From NCBI RefSeq assembly GCF_036373705.1, contig NC_089852.1:35336207-35400206 (forward strand): 64,000 bases of DNA, given 5' to 3'. This DNA is from Amia ocellicauda. Its lineage: Eukaryota > Chordata > Actinopteri > Amiiformes > Amiidae. A program made the position numbers and the translations under genes. Positions within the stretch are counted from its first letter, which is position 1, and every line of letters starts with the position of its first letter. This document shows positions 1 through 49,814 of this stretch, in pieces. The notes beneath the pieces are model-generated. The model searched no databases. It was not told where the DNA came from and worked only from the letters and a program-made list of their open reading frames with translations.

Positions 1-179
1 ATGACATATCTCTACCACACCTGAATACAGTAGGCACACATTAAATAAGGCGGTATCGGAGACAGTTTAGAGTAATAGCAAACACCGTTTCTTCTTAGAC
101 GCCACTACTATTTCACAAACCTGCCATTTCACCACAAAAAGCTACTTGAACATAATCCGAAAAGAAGGATTTGAAAAAA

Positions 180-216
180 AGATTCTTATTCTTATATATA
201 TATATATATATATATC
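180..216. repeat. (TA)n microsatellite
   Basis: An alternating TA tract of about 23 bases lies inside AT-rich intron sequence. Confidence 0.85.
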
Positions 217-2470
217 TATTGCATACACATACATATTAAAAACAAAAACAAAATGGAAACAAAGACAAGTGTGATGTAGTACAGCTCAGTGCCTTGCTGC
301 TCCACAGATCTGGAATGTGTCCAGGTGCCAATGATGTGGTCGGTACAGGTGCTCTGGTCACATGCTTTTTAACAGTAACTCTTCCATCAGTCTGGGAGCA
401 GACAGAAAGTAGCCGTGTACGTGTGCGCGAGGGATAATGTAATTTGTTCCAATTTCCTCTGCGTAATAGTTAACACTAGAGAGGTCCTTTCATCCTGATC
501 AGCTTCTATATTCTTTACCTATTTAAGTTCCTTTGTAGGCCTTATCTTGATGCCTGTCCAGTCAAATAGCAACAATAACGGTTTCTATTATACGGCCGAA
601 ATCAAATCTACGAGGCACCACGAGATACAGGCTATTTTAAAACAAAATTGATATCGGTGGCTTTTGGGCCTTTGTTTTCGTGTTTTACTTGGATAATTAG
701 GCCCCTGCTCTTGATTTGTTCTCCATAGAAGGGCTCTCGGGGCACGTTGGTTGTAATTGAATCCAACATATGCACAGTGTTTAGATTTAATTTTGTCAAG
801 TGCATATATGTTACCCCCCCCTTTGTTTGCCTAATTCCCATTGTGCTCCAAGCCAAACAAAATCAACAGCACAGTTCCCATGGGCTCTGGTGACGTCTTC
901 ATAAAAGAGTGCGTGAGGGCAAACAGACAAATGAATAGAGGTGGCAGGCTGGCGAATATTTTCCTTTCCCTGCACATCTCCAATACTAATTTTACAAATG
1001 TGCTCAAAGAAATACTTCAGCTCAGCTTTAGTTGCGACGGACAGATACTGGAACTCTCCTGGTAACCATTCAACAGAGGCTAAACTGTAAGGCCCATGAG
1101 CAGCACACACATACAGTAAGTGATTACTACAGCCCAGAGACTCTCTCCAGTGCTCGACCACTGCAGTGATTACTAGGATTTGATTTGACTTTCTTTAATG
1201 ACATTTTTGGAAATCTCAGATGTGGCGTAACAGAACAAAAAACAAACAAATGTCTGCCCTAAAACTAACTCCTGAAAAAATAGGTACACAAGACAAGAGA
1301 ACAGCGGCTTAGTTAGTGCATTAGCTATGCAAGAAGACTACATTGGATTGCGGAGGGGAATTGCTTAAATGAATACCTCCCACCTGACCTGGGGATCTGA
1401 TGTTGAAACAATCATCCACCTGAGTAGTTTGTGTTATTAAAGTCAGGGCCGATTCATCTTTTTTTTTGTCTTCACACTACTGCCAAATTAGCACTACATG
1501 CCAACTATCATCACATCGCAAAAACGAATGCTTATCCTCCCTGGGAAGCTGTTTTTGTCTTTCTGCCACATTTAAATCAAGATCAGCTCAATCGCAACAG
1601 CCCCTAGAAAACAAAACGCGTTAAAAATGAAGCACTTTGTGTGACTGGGAATTATTGTTATACGTTTGTTTACTAGAGAGAAGACGCCTCTGGAAAAACT
1701 CAGTAAACAGACCATCAAAACAGTGATTAAGTCACCAAGTGCGCTATAATGGGTCACAGAACGTCGATTTCCACAGTCTGCTTTCTATGGCATATTCACT
1801 CATTCCTGCACACCTCAACATGACAAATTAACAGATACCCTCATTAGTGGGTTTGTTGCTATGTTATGATGTTCAGGGACAGGGACTCTGATCAGGTTGG
1901 TCATGTTATCAGTGACACTGATGTCTTCTGTGAAATTTGACATCCTGTCTTTCTTCAGCATGTGATGGACAATCCTGCCTTGTGTCCTACGAAGGAACTG
2001 TACGGGTTGACTTCGCCCCGGATGGACTTTTGTAGCGTACATGTCAGCGGTCACCTACTCAAAGAGGGTAGTGTCTTTCCGGAGGCTGGTGGCCCTGTTC
2101 ACACAAGCTGTGCAATGCAAAAGATGGAAAATTACACAATGGGGCTGTGTACTTGTCTGGTAATCTAGAAAGGGCTATGATGTAAAAGCTTGAGACGCTG
2201 ACCCATAATCACTTAGAAGATACAGTGCAAATTAGTGAGAACACCAAGTGGCTCATATGTGACATTAAACTCAAGGGCAATGGTGGTGTCCTAACTAACA
2301 CATCATTATGCAGTGTGCTTATTCAGTCTTAAAAAGTGCAACGGTGGAAAAACAGCGTAGCAGATCAGAAAGAACGGCAACCCCACTGACTATAATTTCC
2401 TTTACAATTCACTATATAAAATTGATTCTTTAAGATTCATTAAGGGAATTTTGTTAATCTTTTTTTATAC

Positions 2471-2607
<137 letters not shown>

Positions 2608-4949
2608 GAAAGTGAGAGGTAAATAAGGAAGATGGAGGTTCGTAGAATCTTTTCTTCCCATGTCAATCAGATCATTCACTAAGGTTAAGATTAGAAGTAG
2701 AAAACAAAAGACAACAAGCAGTTCTAAACCATTACTGTTCCCTGACTATAATAAAATCCATTTGAGAGCAAATAAAACGCATTCTAGTCATACAGGGCAA
2801 ACGCGGAGAAGTGTTCCGGGCATGTTTTACAGCTGGCCATTTTCATAACCTTTGACCCTCACTGCTGTTAAATCATACTTTGCCACTGTTATTACTTTAT
2901 TAATACTCACGATGCCCCCCAGGTAAAAAAAAAAAAAAAAAAACTCAAACACACCCAGAGACAGTAAACGTCTTTGGTAATGTAGAGGAGCTGCTCGAAC
3001 GCAGCGCAAACAGTCACCCCGAACAAACTCTCCCCAGTGCCAAGGTTGCTAGGCAATGCAGAATATAAACCACGCTAACCGGACTGGTTTACTTAAGCTT
3101 CTGCGCTGCTCTCTCACGCCATTCTCTCTCTGCCCATTCCCCTCTCTTTCAACTTGGAGGCACTGATTCTTATTTAATTTTATTTCTGTTTTACCAACAG
3201 AAGGCGTGGGATCATGGCTGACACTGTACCTGCTGTCAGAGAAGCGCAATCCAGCTGATCTGGGCCCTGTGCTTTAAGGAAAGAGCAGCGATATAAACAC
3301 TGGGTTTATCAAGGGTGAGGAATCTTGTGCGTTTATTTTATAGCAGGAAGAAAAACATGAATACAATTAAAATGCCTGTACATTTTGAAAAGTGTGGGAG
3401 AGACCCCCTCAATAGGTTTCCACAGGTTACATATTTGACACCGCAGTGAATTAGGAGTAAATTAAGCCTGCTTTTGTGTTAGGCCTGTATTTTCTGAAGG
3501 CTTATTAGCAGGAATACGAGGTTTCTTTTACTAAATGCTTCAAAGGGAATATCTTATAAAGGGTTTCTCCTCTTAGCTCTTGTGACTTAATTTTCGGTCT
3601 AATACCTCGAAATATTTATGTTTTATTGCGAAGAGAAATCACTAACTATGTCAGATGTCCGAATGCTGCTATAAAACTACCAAAGGGAGGGGGGGATGGG
3701 GAGGGGGGAAATAAATAAATAAATAAAAATCAATTCAAACACCTAACAGCTCTCCTTGAAAAGACTCAGGATAAAGCTTCATAATTACATAATTATAGAA
3801 GTCGATATCTAACATTTAGAGTGAATACAGCCACTTCCAAAGAAGTCAAATGAATTCCACCTAATTTAACCAAACACTGAGCAAAGCAGCTCAGCGTAGC
3901 ATTTAGAGCCGGGCTCTGGAAAGCTCCAATTTCGCCTCTGGATCCACAGAAATAGATGCTTCCACGTCACCCTTCTCGAACCCTCCTGTGAGAGGCCAGA
4001 TGGCTGTTTCTTGGGGTACCGTCCTTCACGTAAAGAGCGTTATGCCAATGTTTCCTAAGACCTGGTTCTGCCTGCAGCTGGCAAGCACAGCACATGTACA
4101 ACAGTACTGAGTCTCCTGTATTTCCCTCTAAATCCCATATTGACTCTGTACTTCAGCTGAACCTCAGGGGGTCCTTGCAAAGACATGCTGCACTATTCTG
4201 CAATACTCTGTAATACAGCTGGCCTGAGCCGAACACTGCACAAAGATGAGGAATTGATATTGATACATTTGTTCTTGCCTTTTTTTTTTTTCCTTCTGTC
4301 TTTTAACTGCTGCAATTGGTGAGCACAAGAAGGGGATTTTAGTTAATTAGCAGACAAGTACTAACATTTTAAACCTTACAATGCACATGCAAAAAACATA
4401 GTATAAGAAGGTGACCATATGAAAATCAAGACTCTGTAAAAGAACAAAAAAATTACACAAAAGCCAGGGGACGACAAAGTTACGGCCAACAGAAGAATGG
4501 CATTTCAAAAATATGTTTAATTTAATCGGAGTAGAGAAGCTGAACAATCACAATCCAATTGTCCCTGGATGCACACCATTCATTAGCAGCATTAGCTGCT
4601 TCCATACACTGCCAAGAAATTCCACAGACACCAAATCCCCAGAAAAAAAAAAAAAAAAAAAAGAACCCCCATTTTTCTAACTTAAATCCAGCTGCCTCTT
4701 TCAATCGCCTGAAATGGGTAAATTTCACAAAAAAGCCACCATTAAGGCGAGTACATGAAAAGCTCAAGACAACATCTTTTCTCTTCTTTGTACTTTAGTA
4801 ATCAACAGATGTACTTATTCACCCCTCTGCCTTAACCTGATCAAGAACTCGCACTGAATGGTAGGAAATAATTCCACTTTGTACATCTTCTACTTAATCA
4901 AGACTTTCTATTCAGCAATTTGACCTTTTGTTCAAAACAGGATTATCAC

Positions 4950-5265
4950 TTTTTTTTCCGCCAGTTACCAAGGGCGACCCGCATGGTGAACATAATTGCA
5001 ATAATTTGCAAAACACCATGGCAACCCACATTACAACTAGGTAAATACTGGGCTTTTGTGCTACATTGTTATTTCCCCGAGATGCCGGAGTCAGGGAACG
5101 AATGACAAAAATGAACACAAAATTTATATTTGCTTTGTCTCCGAAGAGCAGAAAATTGATAATGAGAATTGGGTGAGGCGGCAACATCTGTAATTTCTAA
5201 CTTGATTAATTAGGATGCTAACGGTCTTTAACAGGATATTCAACAAACAGCCCTGACTTCAAATA
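4950..5265. promoter_or_regulatory. Candidate conserved noncoding element with RFX-type motif
   Basis: This non-repetitive intronic block contains ccatggcaac (around 5018-5027), which reads GTTGCCATGG on the other strand, one half of an RFX X-box. It also has homeodomain-type TAATTA (near 5206) and several AATTG/ATTGC words. RFX X-box-like sequences are enriched in vertebrate conserved noncoding elements, and this is an intron class known to contain ultraconserved sequence. Conservation itself cannot be seen from one genome, so this is a candidate only. Confidence 0.3.
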
Positions 5266-7379
5266 ACCACCTACAACGCCCCCCACCACTACTCACCCTC
5301 CTCCAACCGACCAAAAAAAGGAGAGAAAAAAAATCTGCACACTTTTTTCATCTGAAGGAACAAACACCCATATTTGTTCTCTGCCTGAACTGAAAGAAAT
5401 CCTTAATTACAGAATATTGCCTCTCCTTATTACACTGACTACGGGGGGGGGCTGTGTGTGTGAAGAGGACAGTGATAGGGGAAATCACTCCGTCCACTTC
5501 TCAAAGGGAGAGAAAGGCAAGCAGTGCTGGGAGAAAGGGATGGGGGGGAGGGGGGCATTCACCACCAGCAGCTGTTTCACAGGCAGGACAATGAAGCCGG
5601 ACTGCAGCCACAGTGCCAGGGTGGTGGCTTATTAAGGCTACTAATTTATTTCCGCAAGGAACTGCAGGAATATGGCCTACCACCAATACCCCCTGCTTCT
5701 GGGCTGGAATTAAAGTCTCAGAACACAGGACTGAAACACGCAGCTGTCGGTGCATTTTACGACACACGCAGAGCTTTACGGCACAGCTCAAGAACACAGC
5801 TTCCCATTGGTCCTGGGCGATTCTTGCATACTTACCAAAAATTATAAAAATGTGAATAATATTTTAACTAGATTATTATAATTTTAAAAATGCCATGAGC
5901 TCTTCAGTATAATTAGTTTCTACTTCATTTGAAACCCAAAATGGCCAATTAGTAACACAATACGCCTTAATGAATTCTTTCAATGCTGACCAGTTGGCCA
6001 AGTAGCAGAGAGGCAATTGACCTGGAGGACAGCATGCCTTCAAGGCCTCATGCACCAAAAACTCATTTATTTTGGACTGCAGGGGGAAGTTAAGGTTTAC
6101 AGTCATTGAGGGGGGATACACGCTTCAGACATGTTCAGACAAAGGTGGTCTTAATCAAGCTCCCAAACCATCTACGGACCTCAGTGGAGCACATCCCCAT
6201 AAAGGACAAGGTTCAGAAACTCGGAAACCATGCACGACTAATTTATATTTTGCATTGTAAACTACTTCTAAATACTTACGGGAGGCTTTGTGCTTTAAAA
6301 GACTTTACCATGTCTAATTTGTAAAAATAAATATCTATCGAACAGTTGCGCAATTTGGCTCAATCCTGACATAAAAGCCCTGCTTCGGTATGATATTTTC
6401 AAATACGAGTGAGGAAAAAAAAACATCTATCACAAAAGCAAAAAAAAAAAAAAAATTGTCAGTTTCAAAGCTTTTGAATGAGCCAATTTTGGGCAAGTGA
6501 CACAATCTCCTTCAGACAATGACACTACTTCTGAGTTATCTGAGCCAGCTTGACATAAAATGCCACATGTTATAGAAACTTAAGAGTGCAATTGCACCAG
6601 ACCGAAGGCAGAACACAATTTTCACTTTTTATTCCCTTCTTTCCCCCCACTGCTTTACTGCCATTCAAAATATCGGACCATAACAGTCAAGATGCGTCAC
6701 TCAGCCAAGCAAAAGCACAGGACAAATCCATTAAATGATCTTCCAAATGAACAACAAACTAACAGAGAAGAAAGACACATGCAACTTTGAATGTAAAAAA
6801 ACCCAACACATTATAAACCCAATGTGCCGTATAGTCATTTGGTTTAGACATTATAATTGCAAAAATTTGTAAAAGACCATTATTTGCACTGTACATCATT
6901 GCTGCCTGCTTATAACTGTAATCAAGAATAATGCACTGACTACCATAGCTTGACTTTCACCGCAACATCACACCAGGAAAGGTCTGCTCTCCCCAGTAAT
7001 GGTAGGTTTTGAAAGAACCTTTGCACCTCACAGTTGCTCAGTCCAAGTAAAGTATAACCAAAAAACCTCTGCCTAACTTGAAAAAAGTCAAGCTGGATTC
7101 ATTAACAGGACAATAAAAATGTCAAGTGCAAAAACATGCAGAGCAATTCAAAATACTTTGAAAGATGTAAAACAGCTGTTCCGGATTTCATTCTGAAGCA
7201 ACATTTGAACAGCAATTTTGATTAAAAATGTCCAAACCCTGTCAGAAGCTTTACACTTCCTCTCCCCTAGCTCATGGTAGTCAAAATATTGTCTTCGTAC
7301 TGAAAAGAATCGCCATTATTATAATATTTTTTTAAACTGGAGGAATGGAAGGCAATTTTAAACACATACCGATAAGATT

Positions 7380-7545
7380 TTCACACTCCAACAACAACAA
7401 GTGATGTGATGCAATGGTCCAGTTGCACTGATTGTGTTAACTTAAGGGCGCCCTGACTGCAATTGCCTCATGCATCACTTGTGGACAGATTTCCCCACAA
7501 TTAAAACTGTGTTAACTGAATTATTCATCATATACAGACAGACAG
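7380..7545. promoter_or_regulatory. Candidate conserved noncoding element
   Basis: This non-repetitive block carries acaagtgatg near 7397 and its inverse catcacttgt near 7473, plus two GTGTTAACT words. It lies in the long 3' intron of pola1. The paired inverted words and the absence of repeat signatures make it a candidate regulatory element; there is no direct proof. Confidence 0.22.
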
Positions 7546-9329
7546 ATAGCAAGTAATTAACGCAATGCTTACAATAAACAGGCATTGTCAGGTACAACGT
7601 TTAGCTATGTACAGGGGAATTAGCATTCTTGAAAATGTACTCTCTTAAACTTCTGTATTTTCTTAAACATGTATATGGCAATAAATTAGTTTTACACCAA
7701 AATAATATTTAGAATGATTATGCTGAATTGCAGTGCAGAAAGAAATTACTTTTCACTATAAACCATTGTATTATATCTGTAGGTTACGTGTCACATATAG
7801 GTAAACAAGAGCAAACCGCCCAAGGCAAGACCAAAATCTCAAGCCAGGACCATACAAATCTTCACCTGATTCAGTTACGTTAAAATATAACCTTTATCTT
7901 AACAGTTACCTTAAATTTAAAGATTTTAGTGAACTACTCAAAATAATGTTTGTCAAACAAAACCCCAACCCTAGCCAGCACAAACTACACCAAATTCATG
8001 CAATAGAATACTGAGACACAAAGGCATGTTTATTTAATTTAATTTTTCACACAAATCCTACCAGAATTACACAAATCGTTACATCAGGACGAACTGGGGT
8101 TTCTTGCCGACAGACAGTTTTCTTTTCAAGTTTATAACACTTGATGTGCCACTCAAATGTTCATGGTTGGGTAGGTGAGACTGAGGCTTGAGAAGGTTGT
8201 GAAACCCCACAATAAGGACCTGGGAGAAGGAGCAGTCTCTAATGGCACAGCACCATTAACACAAATCTGTTTCACACCAACCAGAGGGAGGCAGGGGGTG
8301 ATAAATGAGTTTGGGGTACCTGCAACTTAAATATTATTGCTTCCACATTGTCTGCCCTGTAGAGTGCCTAATGAATATCAATAAGGTATCAAGACAGTGC
8401 TGTTTCACAAGCACAGAGACATGCGGAGACTGGACTCGCCTCAGTGCTTACCAGGACAGGACACGTGGGTCCCACCTCATACTGACCGTCTCATTGGGCT
8501 GGCAACACTACTCTGTCAACCACGCAGACATTAACCATGCTCATTAACTCTGAGCAAAACTAAATTAACAAATAAATACAAATATGAATGCGTCTTATCT
8601 GAGCAATAAGTCTTTAACAAGTGATCCATAAAGAATTAATCATCTCTGCTGGAATTTCTATAGACCCTCATCAATTTTGCATTTTCTATTTCTGACCCTG
8701 CTGCAAATCTACAGAGAACATACTCCCTCAGAAACACACCGTCAGGCTTTAGACATTTGACTCAATATAACTAGTTGCTGTGCCTGCCTAGACACAGTCA
8801 GATGGGGGTCAGTCTCCACACTGTCCTCCCCTGTCTGTATGTGGTGGCACTTTAGAGCCACCTGCTTATCCTACCTCGTTTATCTGTTCATCATGGCCAG
8901 GTGAAGCCCTCTGAAGCCCTCAGGCTTCTGTATTCAATTGCTTTTCCTAAATATCCTTATGCTCTTCAATGCAGAACCATGCAGAGTTGGGTTATGTTCT
9001 TGGAGGTGTCGCAAGTATGAGTTAAAACAATATAGTCTGGAAATGCAATATTACATTAACCTTAATTATAAACAGTAGTGGGGGGTGAACTGAAATGGTG
9101 AGAAGTGGGTCTTAATCGTTCATTTTAATGTAGACTTTCTCCCTATGCCTTTAATTTTAGTCTGATTTAGGGTTGGCTGGGTGGTAACTGTACCCCTTGA
9201 CCTTTTATTGAGAATATTTGGGAGTTGTTACTTAAAGTTTTCAACTTTTCCATAACTCTTTGGTTTATATATACAAGTGAGACCAATACTCTGAGTGTGC
9301 TAGCATTACAGTGCTTGAAACAGAGATAT

Positions 9330-9425
9330 GCATCCATGAACACACACATATATACGTATGCACAAACACACACACAAACTCAGAGACACACATGCACAAA
9401 CACACACTGAAACAAAACACACAGA
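9330..9425. repeat. Degenerate (CA)n-rich tract
   Basis: Imperfect ACAC/ACACA repeats interrupted by single bases, typical of an old, decayed dinucleotide microsatellite. Confidence 0.7.
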
Positions 9426-9453
9426 CACATGTACAAATGCCAGCTATTTCAGC

Positions 9454-9530
9454 TCTTAATAAGAATTAATTTATATAGCACCATAAATAAATATCGCAAA
9501 GCGCTTCACAATGGAGTAAATGCTGTTCAT
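9454..9530. repeat. Fragment of a dispersed fish repeat (AAAGCGCTTCACAA motif)
   Basis: The words AATTTATATAGCACC and CGCAAAGCGCTTCACAAT occur in the order and spacing I associate with a very common fish interspersed repeat. The fragment has no clear ends. Confidence 0.45.
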
Positions 9531-12001
9531 TGACAACAGCACTGTGACAGAAGCCAATGCTGGGCCCAGAGCCTTTCATGGAGATGGGTTAATTCAGACA
9601 TAAAATCAACTGAAAATAAATGGCAGAGTAAATAAAAACAGTACACAAACAAAAAGCTGAAAAAGACATTTTGTTGTATACTGATGCATTCCCAGAGGCA
9701 TTATTAACAATTAATAAGCATTACAGTGATGCCTTGTTTACGTGGCCTCTTACCAATTCTCCAGCCTTATAATTAGACCCCCCATATTTTTCCTATTTAT
9801 GCCTTTATCGCATACAGCTGACGCATTCATCCATTAAAAAACGGCGGTGACAGATGTAGCTGGATAATCAAGCTTCAATTTGTATTTACTGGATTACTGA
9901 AAATTACCCAAAGTACTGTTAAGTTGGAATAAAAAAAAAAAAGATATAAAAAAATAATCTGTCTCTTTCCTGACAGTGATGTAGAAGCAATTACACATTA
10001 TCAGATAGTTACAAGACTCCCCTCCTGAGCACTTTATTTCTCTACGGCTCCCATTTCTGCATTTTATTTCACACAGCTAGGGAAAATAAACCACAGCTAC
10101 GAAGCCCAGCAATGTAAAATCTACATGGTTAAGAAAAACACACACAAACACACCACTAAACAGGAAATCAAATAAGAGTTAGAGACTGCCATCGATTACT
10201 GGTGGTGGTTTTGTTTATCCCCTAGTTTGTCTGATATAGCACTACCAGTCAAGGTTGTAAAACCCATGTTTAAAAAAACTAAGTTAAGAGACAGGGGTAT
10301 GATTAATTAGATAACTCTGAAAGACCCCAAACCCAAAACTATTAAAATGACCCAATCCAGTCCACGGGTCCAAGAAGATTCCAGTCCAACATTATTCCAC
10401 AACCAAAAGACCAACGGCATTCCAGAAGAAAGGTTGTGCTTCAATTGATCTACTTTATTAAATTATTATTATTTCAGAATTCAAATTTCCAATCGCTCAA
10501 TTTTTCTAAATTAACCATGGTCAGCGACGGCCTTTTCAGGTCAAGAGAGGGCCACACCAGTGGGTGCAACTTCAATAAAACTCCCCACGCAACTTCGCAG
10601 AGCCACATGTATTCAGAATATGTTGCGGCCAATTAATAATTACCAGTTCTATAGCTTGACTGCAAGAATAATAGAGTGAAGTGCTACGTTCAGCACACTT
10701 TATTGGAAAAGCAGCAGGGCTGGGATGTTTCCAGCAGAGGGGCCCTGCGTGATTAACACAGGCACACGGGCTTTGTCAGGTGAAAAGATATATATATTAT
10801 ATGTCTGAAAAAAAGAAAAGAGACTGGCCCTGGCAAAGATTAATCAAAACAGTAGGTTATCTTTTAAATTAACAGAGGAATTTAGCGAGAGCATATGCTA
10901 GAAGGGGTAAGAGTCATGAAAGTTTAATTCCTAGCCTTTCTGAAATCTACACAGCAGGCAATCTGAAAGTCGTCAAGCTAATGTTTCATCAAAAAAAAAA
11001 AAAAAAACTTGTCTTCATTCCAGTGCATTGATAAGATAATGCTCTTCTTTCTCTTGAGAGCTTGCAATACATCCTCCTTCTCGTTTCGGGGGTTATACAG
11101 ACTTCATTTCAGCAGAAAAGAGGTGCTTCATTTCTACCAACCCATAGGCCTGGTAGCCAAATCACGCTCAACCGAAACCGCTGCCATGTTCAGGATGCGG
11201 CAAAATGAACCAAACGGAAAGCCAGTGGGACCTTTTTCTAAGCTGAGAAATCGATAATGCTACCTTATTTTTCGATCATAAGTTGTCTCTGGAAAGCTTC
11301 AGACAAACATCACCCACAAAAAAGTTGTGAACTCCCCATCACTTATCAGATTTGTGTACTTTGACACCAGCAGCTTTGACCCTGGGGCGGTTTTGAATCT
11401 ATGAATATGGAGTACAAGCAGGACGTTTGGACAGGAAAAAGACTATATTGACGTTTGTAGAGGATGCAACAGGGAAGAAAGCTCAGGTCTCCTTGTCTTG
11501 TTTCTCCTGTACCACGGCTCAATTACATTAGCCCGCCAAACCAAACAAAAAGATCTAATACAAATAACAATTAGGCGCAAAAGTAAATGTCAGTTTACTG
11601 CAGCAGCTTAAAAAAAAAAAAAAAACCTCATTAGAGATCCCTTTCTTTGAATAATCTAATCCTACAACAAAGGGCTCTGGGGCTTTGCATTCACAGAAAA
11701 TAGTGTACAAAGCTTCAATATAAGTTATGAGATGATATTAATAATGATACTGAATTACAAAACATTTTTCTCCTCCCTCAGACGTTTCCACGCATTCCAC
11801 CCCCACCCAGATACAGACACACATTTATAAATATATTTAAATAAATAAATAAAACTTCAGAGGGAGAAAGAAAAAAAAAAAAACAATATCATTACAGTTA
11901 CATGTTGATTCAATTACAGGCTTAAGGCTTAGAAATAATGCCCAAGTGTAATACAGCCACCTAGCAGCCAGGCTCCTGGCACTCAGCCCTGCCATACTCA
12001 C

Positions 12002-48924
<36,923 letters not shown>

Positions 48925-48939
48925 CCTGACCTCCCGATA

Positions 48940-49160
48940 TGTCCAAACCTGCGAACCTGTTTTTTTTTCCACTCAAAACAATCAACTAGGCGCCAATCAC
49001 TCTTCCCGGGAAAACTCGCATAGCGGAAATGACGAAGAGAGGCCACGGGCCAATGGGATCCGTGTGTGCTCGGAAGCTTCCGGTCACGTTCGTGTCGCGC
49101 AGACGTCCGCAGTTCTGCGCAGATCTGCATGATTCCGCCGATCCCATTGGTGCAGCTGCG
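48940..49160. promoter_or_regulatory. Proximal pola1 promoter region
   Basis: Upstream of the pola1 start are an E2F-type word TTGGCGCC (reverse of 48989-48996) overlapping a CCAAT box (48993-48997), a TTCCCGGGAA palindrome (49003-49012), a second CCAAT (49050-49054), a back-to-back ETS palindrome CGGAAGCTTCCG (49071-49082) and an inverted CCAAT (49145-49149). E2F plus NF-Y plus ETS sites are typical of S-phase replication genes. The transcription start is not determined. Confidence 0.6.
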
Positions 49161-49529
49161 CAGGCCTACGGAAATCTGCGCTCCACGAACTGTGCAGACG
49201 AGCGACATTGTAGGTGTCTCGGGGTGAGAACGGCAAGCGATTATACGCAGCGTTTTCGAGATTTAATTTATTAAACTTAAACAAGAGTGGATTTCAGAGC
49301 ATCGCTCATTTACAGTTACACAAGTCTCCAACCCCTGAAATCAACCTATTTGCTCTCTGCAACTGTGGAGAAAAAAGCAAGACAAACTTTCTGTTATCTA
49401 TCAATGCGTGTAGAGTGGTCAGCAAGTCTAAAAAAACAGACAAGTTGCACTAACTTTCAAATAAATAATTCATAAATAAACAAAGATGTGCTCAGGTTTT
49501 TTTTATGCTTGTAATGCATTTTCAAAATG

Positions 49530-49780
49530 CTCTACTAGTTTTTCCCGCAATGTGTTGTGGTACATGTAGTTTCGCATTAGTTGGCGATAATTGCACTTAC
49601 ACGCACATCACATTCTTCTTGCCTTATAGTTAGCTAGCTACAGTACGGTCAGCCTACATTCAAATGTGATATATTCAATTATACTTTTATGTCGATAGTC
49701 AAAAGTATGTGCGGTATTTATCAAGCGAAATGACTACACTTCCCACAATGCCCATCGTCAGGTCGCCGTGGAAACGCAGT
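49530..49780. promoter_or_regulatory. Shared upstream region: ZNF143, E2F and RFX X-box motifs
   Basis: ACTACACTTCCCACAATGC (49733-49751) is a close match to the ZNF143 promoter motif, and a degenerate inverted copy lies near 49548-49570 next to an E2F word TTTCCCGC (49541-49548). GTCGCCGTGGAAAC (49762-49775) matches an RFX X-box in about 12 of 14 positions. RFX sites mark ciliary genes, which fits lrrc51 as the plus-strand target. No TATA box is seen. Confidence 0.5.
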
Positions 49781-49814
49781 CTTGTTGTTAATGCTGCTGC
49801 ACGCTGTGACCGCG

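Noticed and set aside
5501..5855. Overlapping frames of 80-107 codons on both strands
   Set aside because: G-rich low-complexity composition, no recognised motif, no splice sites that would join them to pola1.
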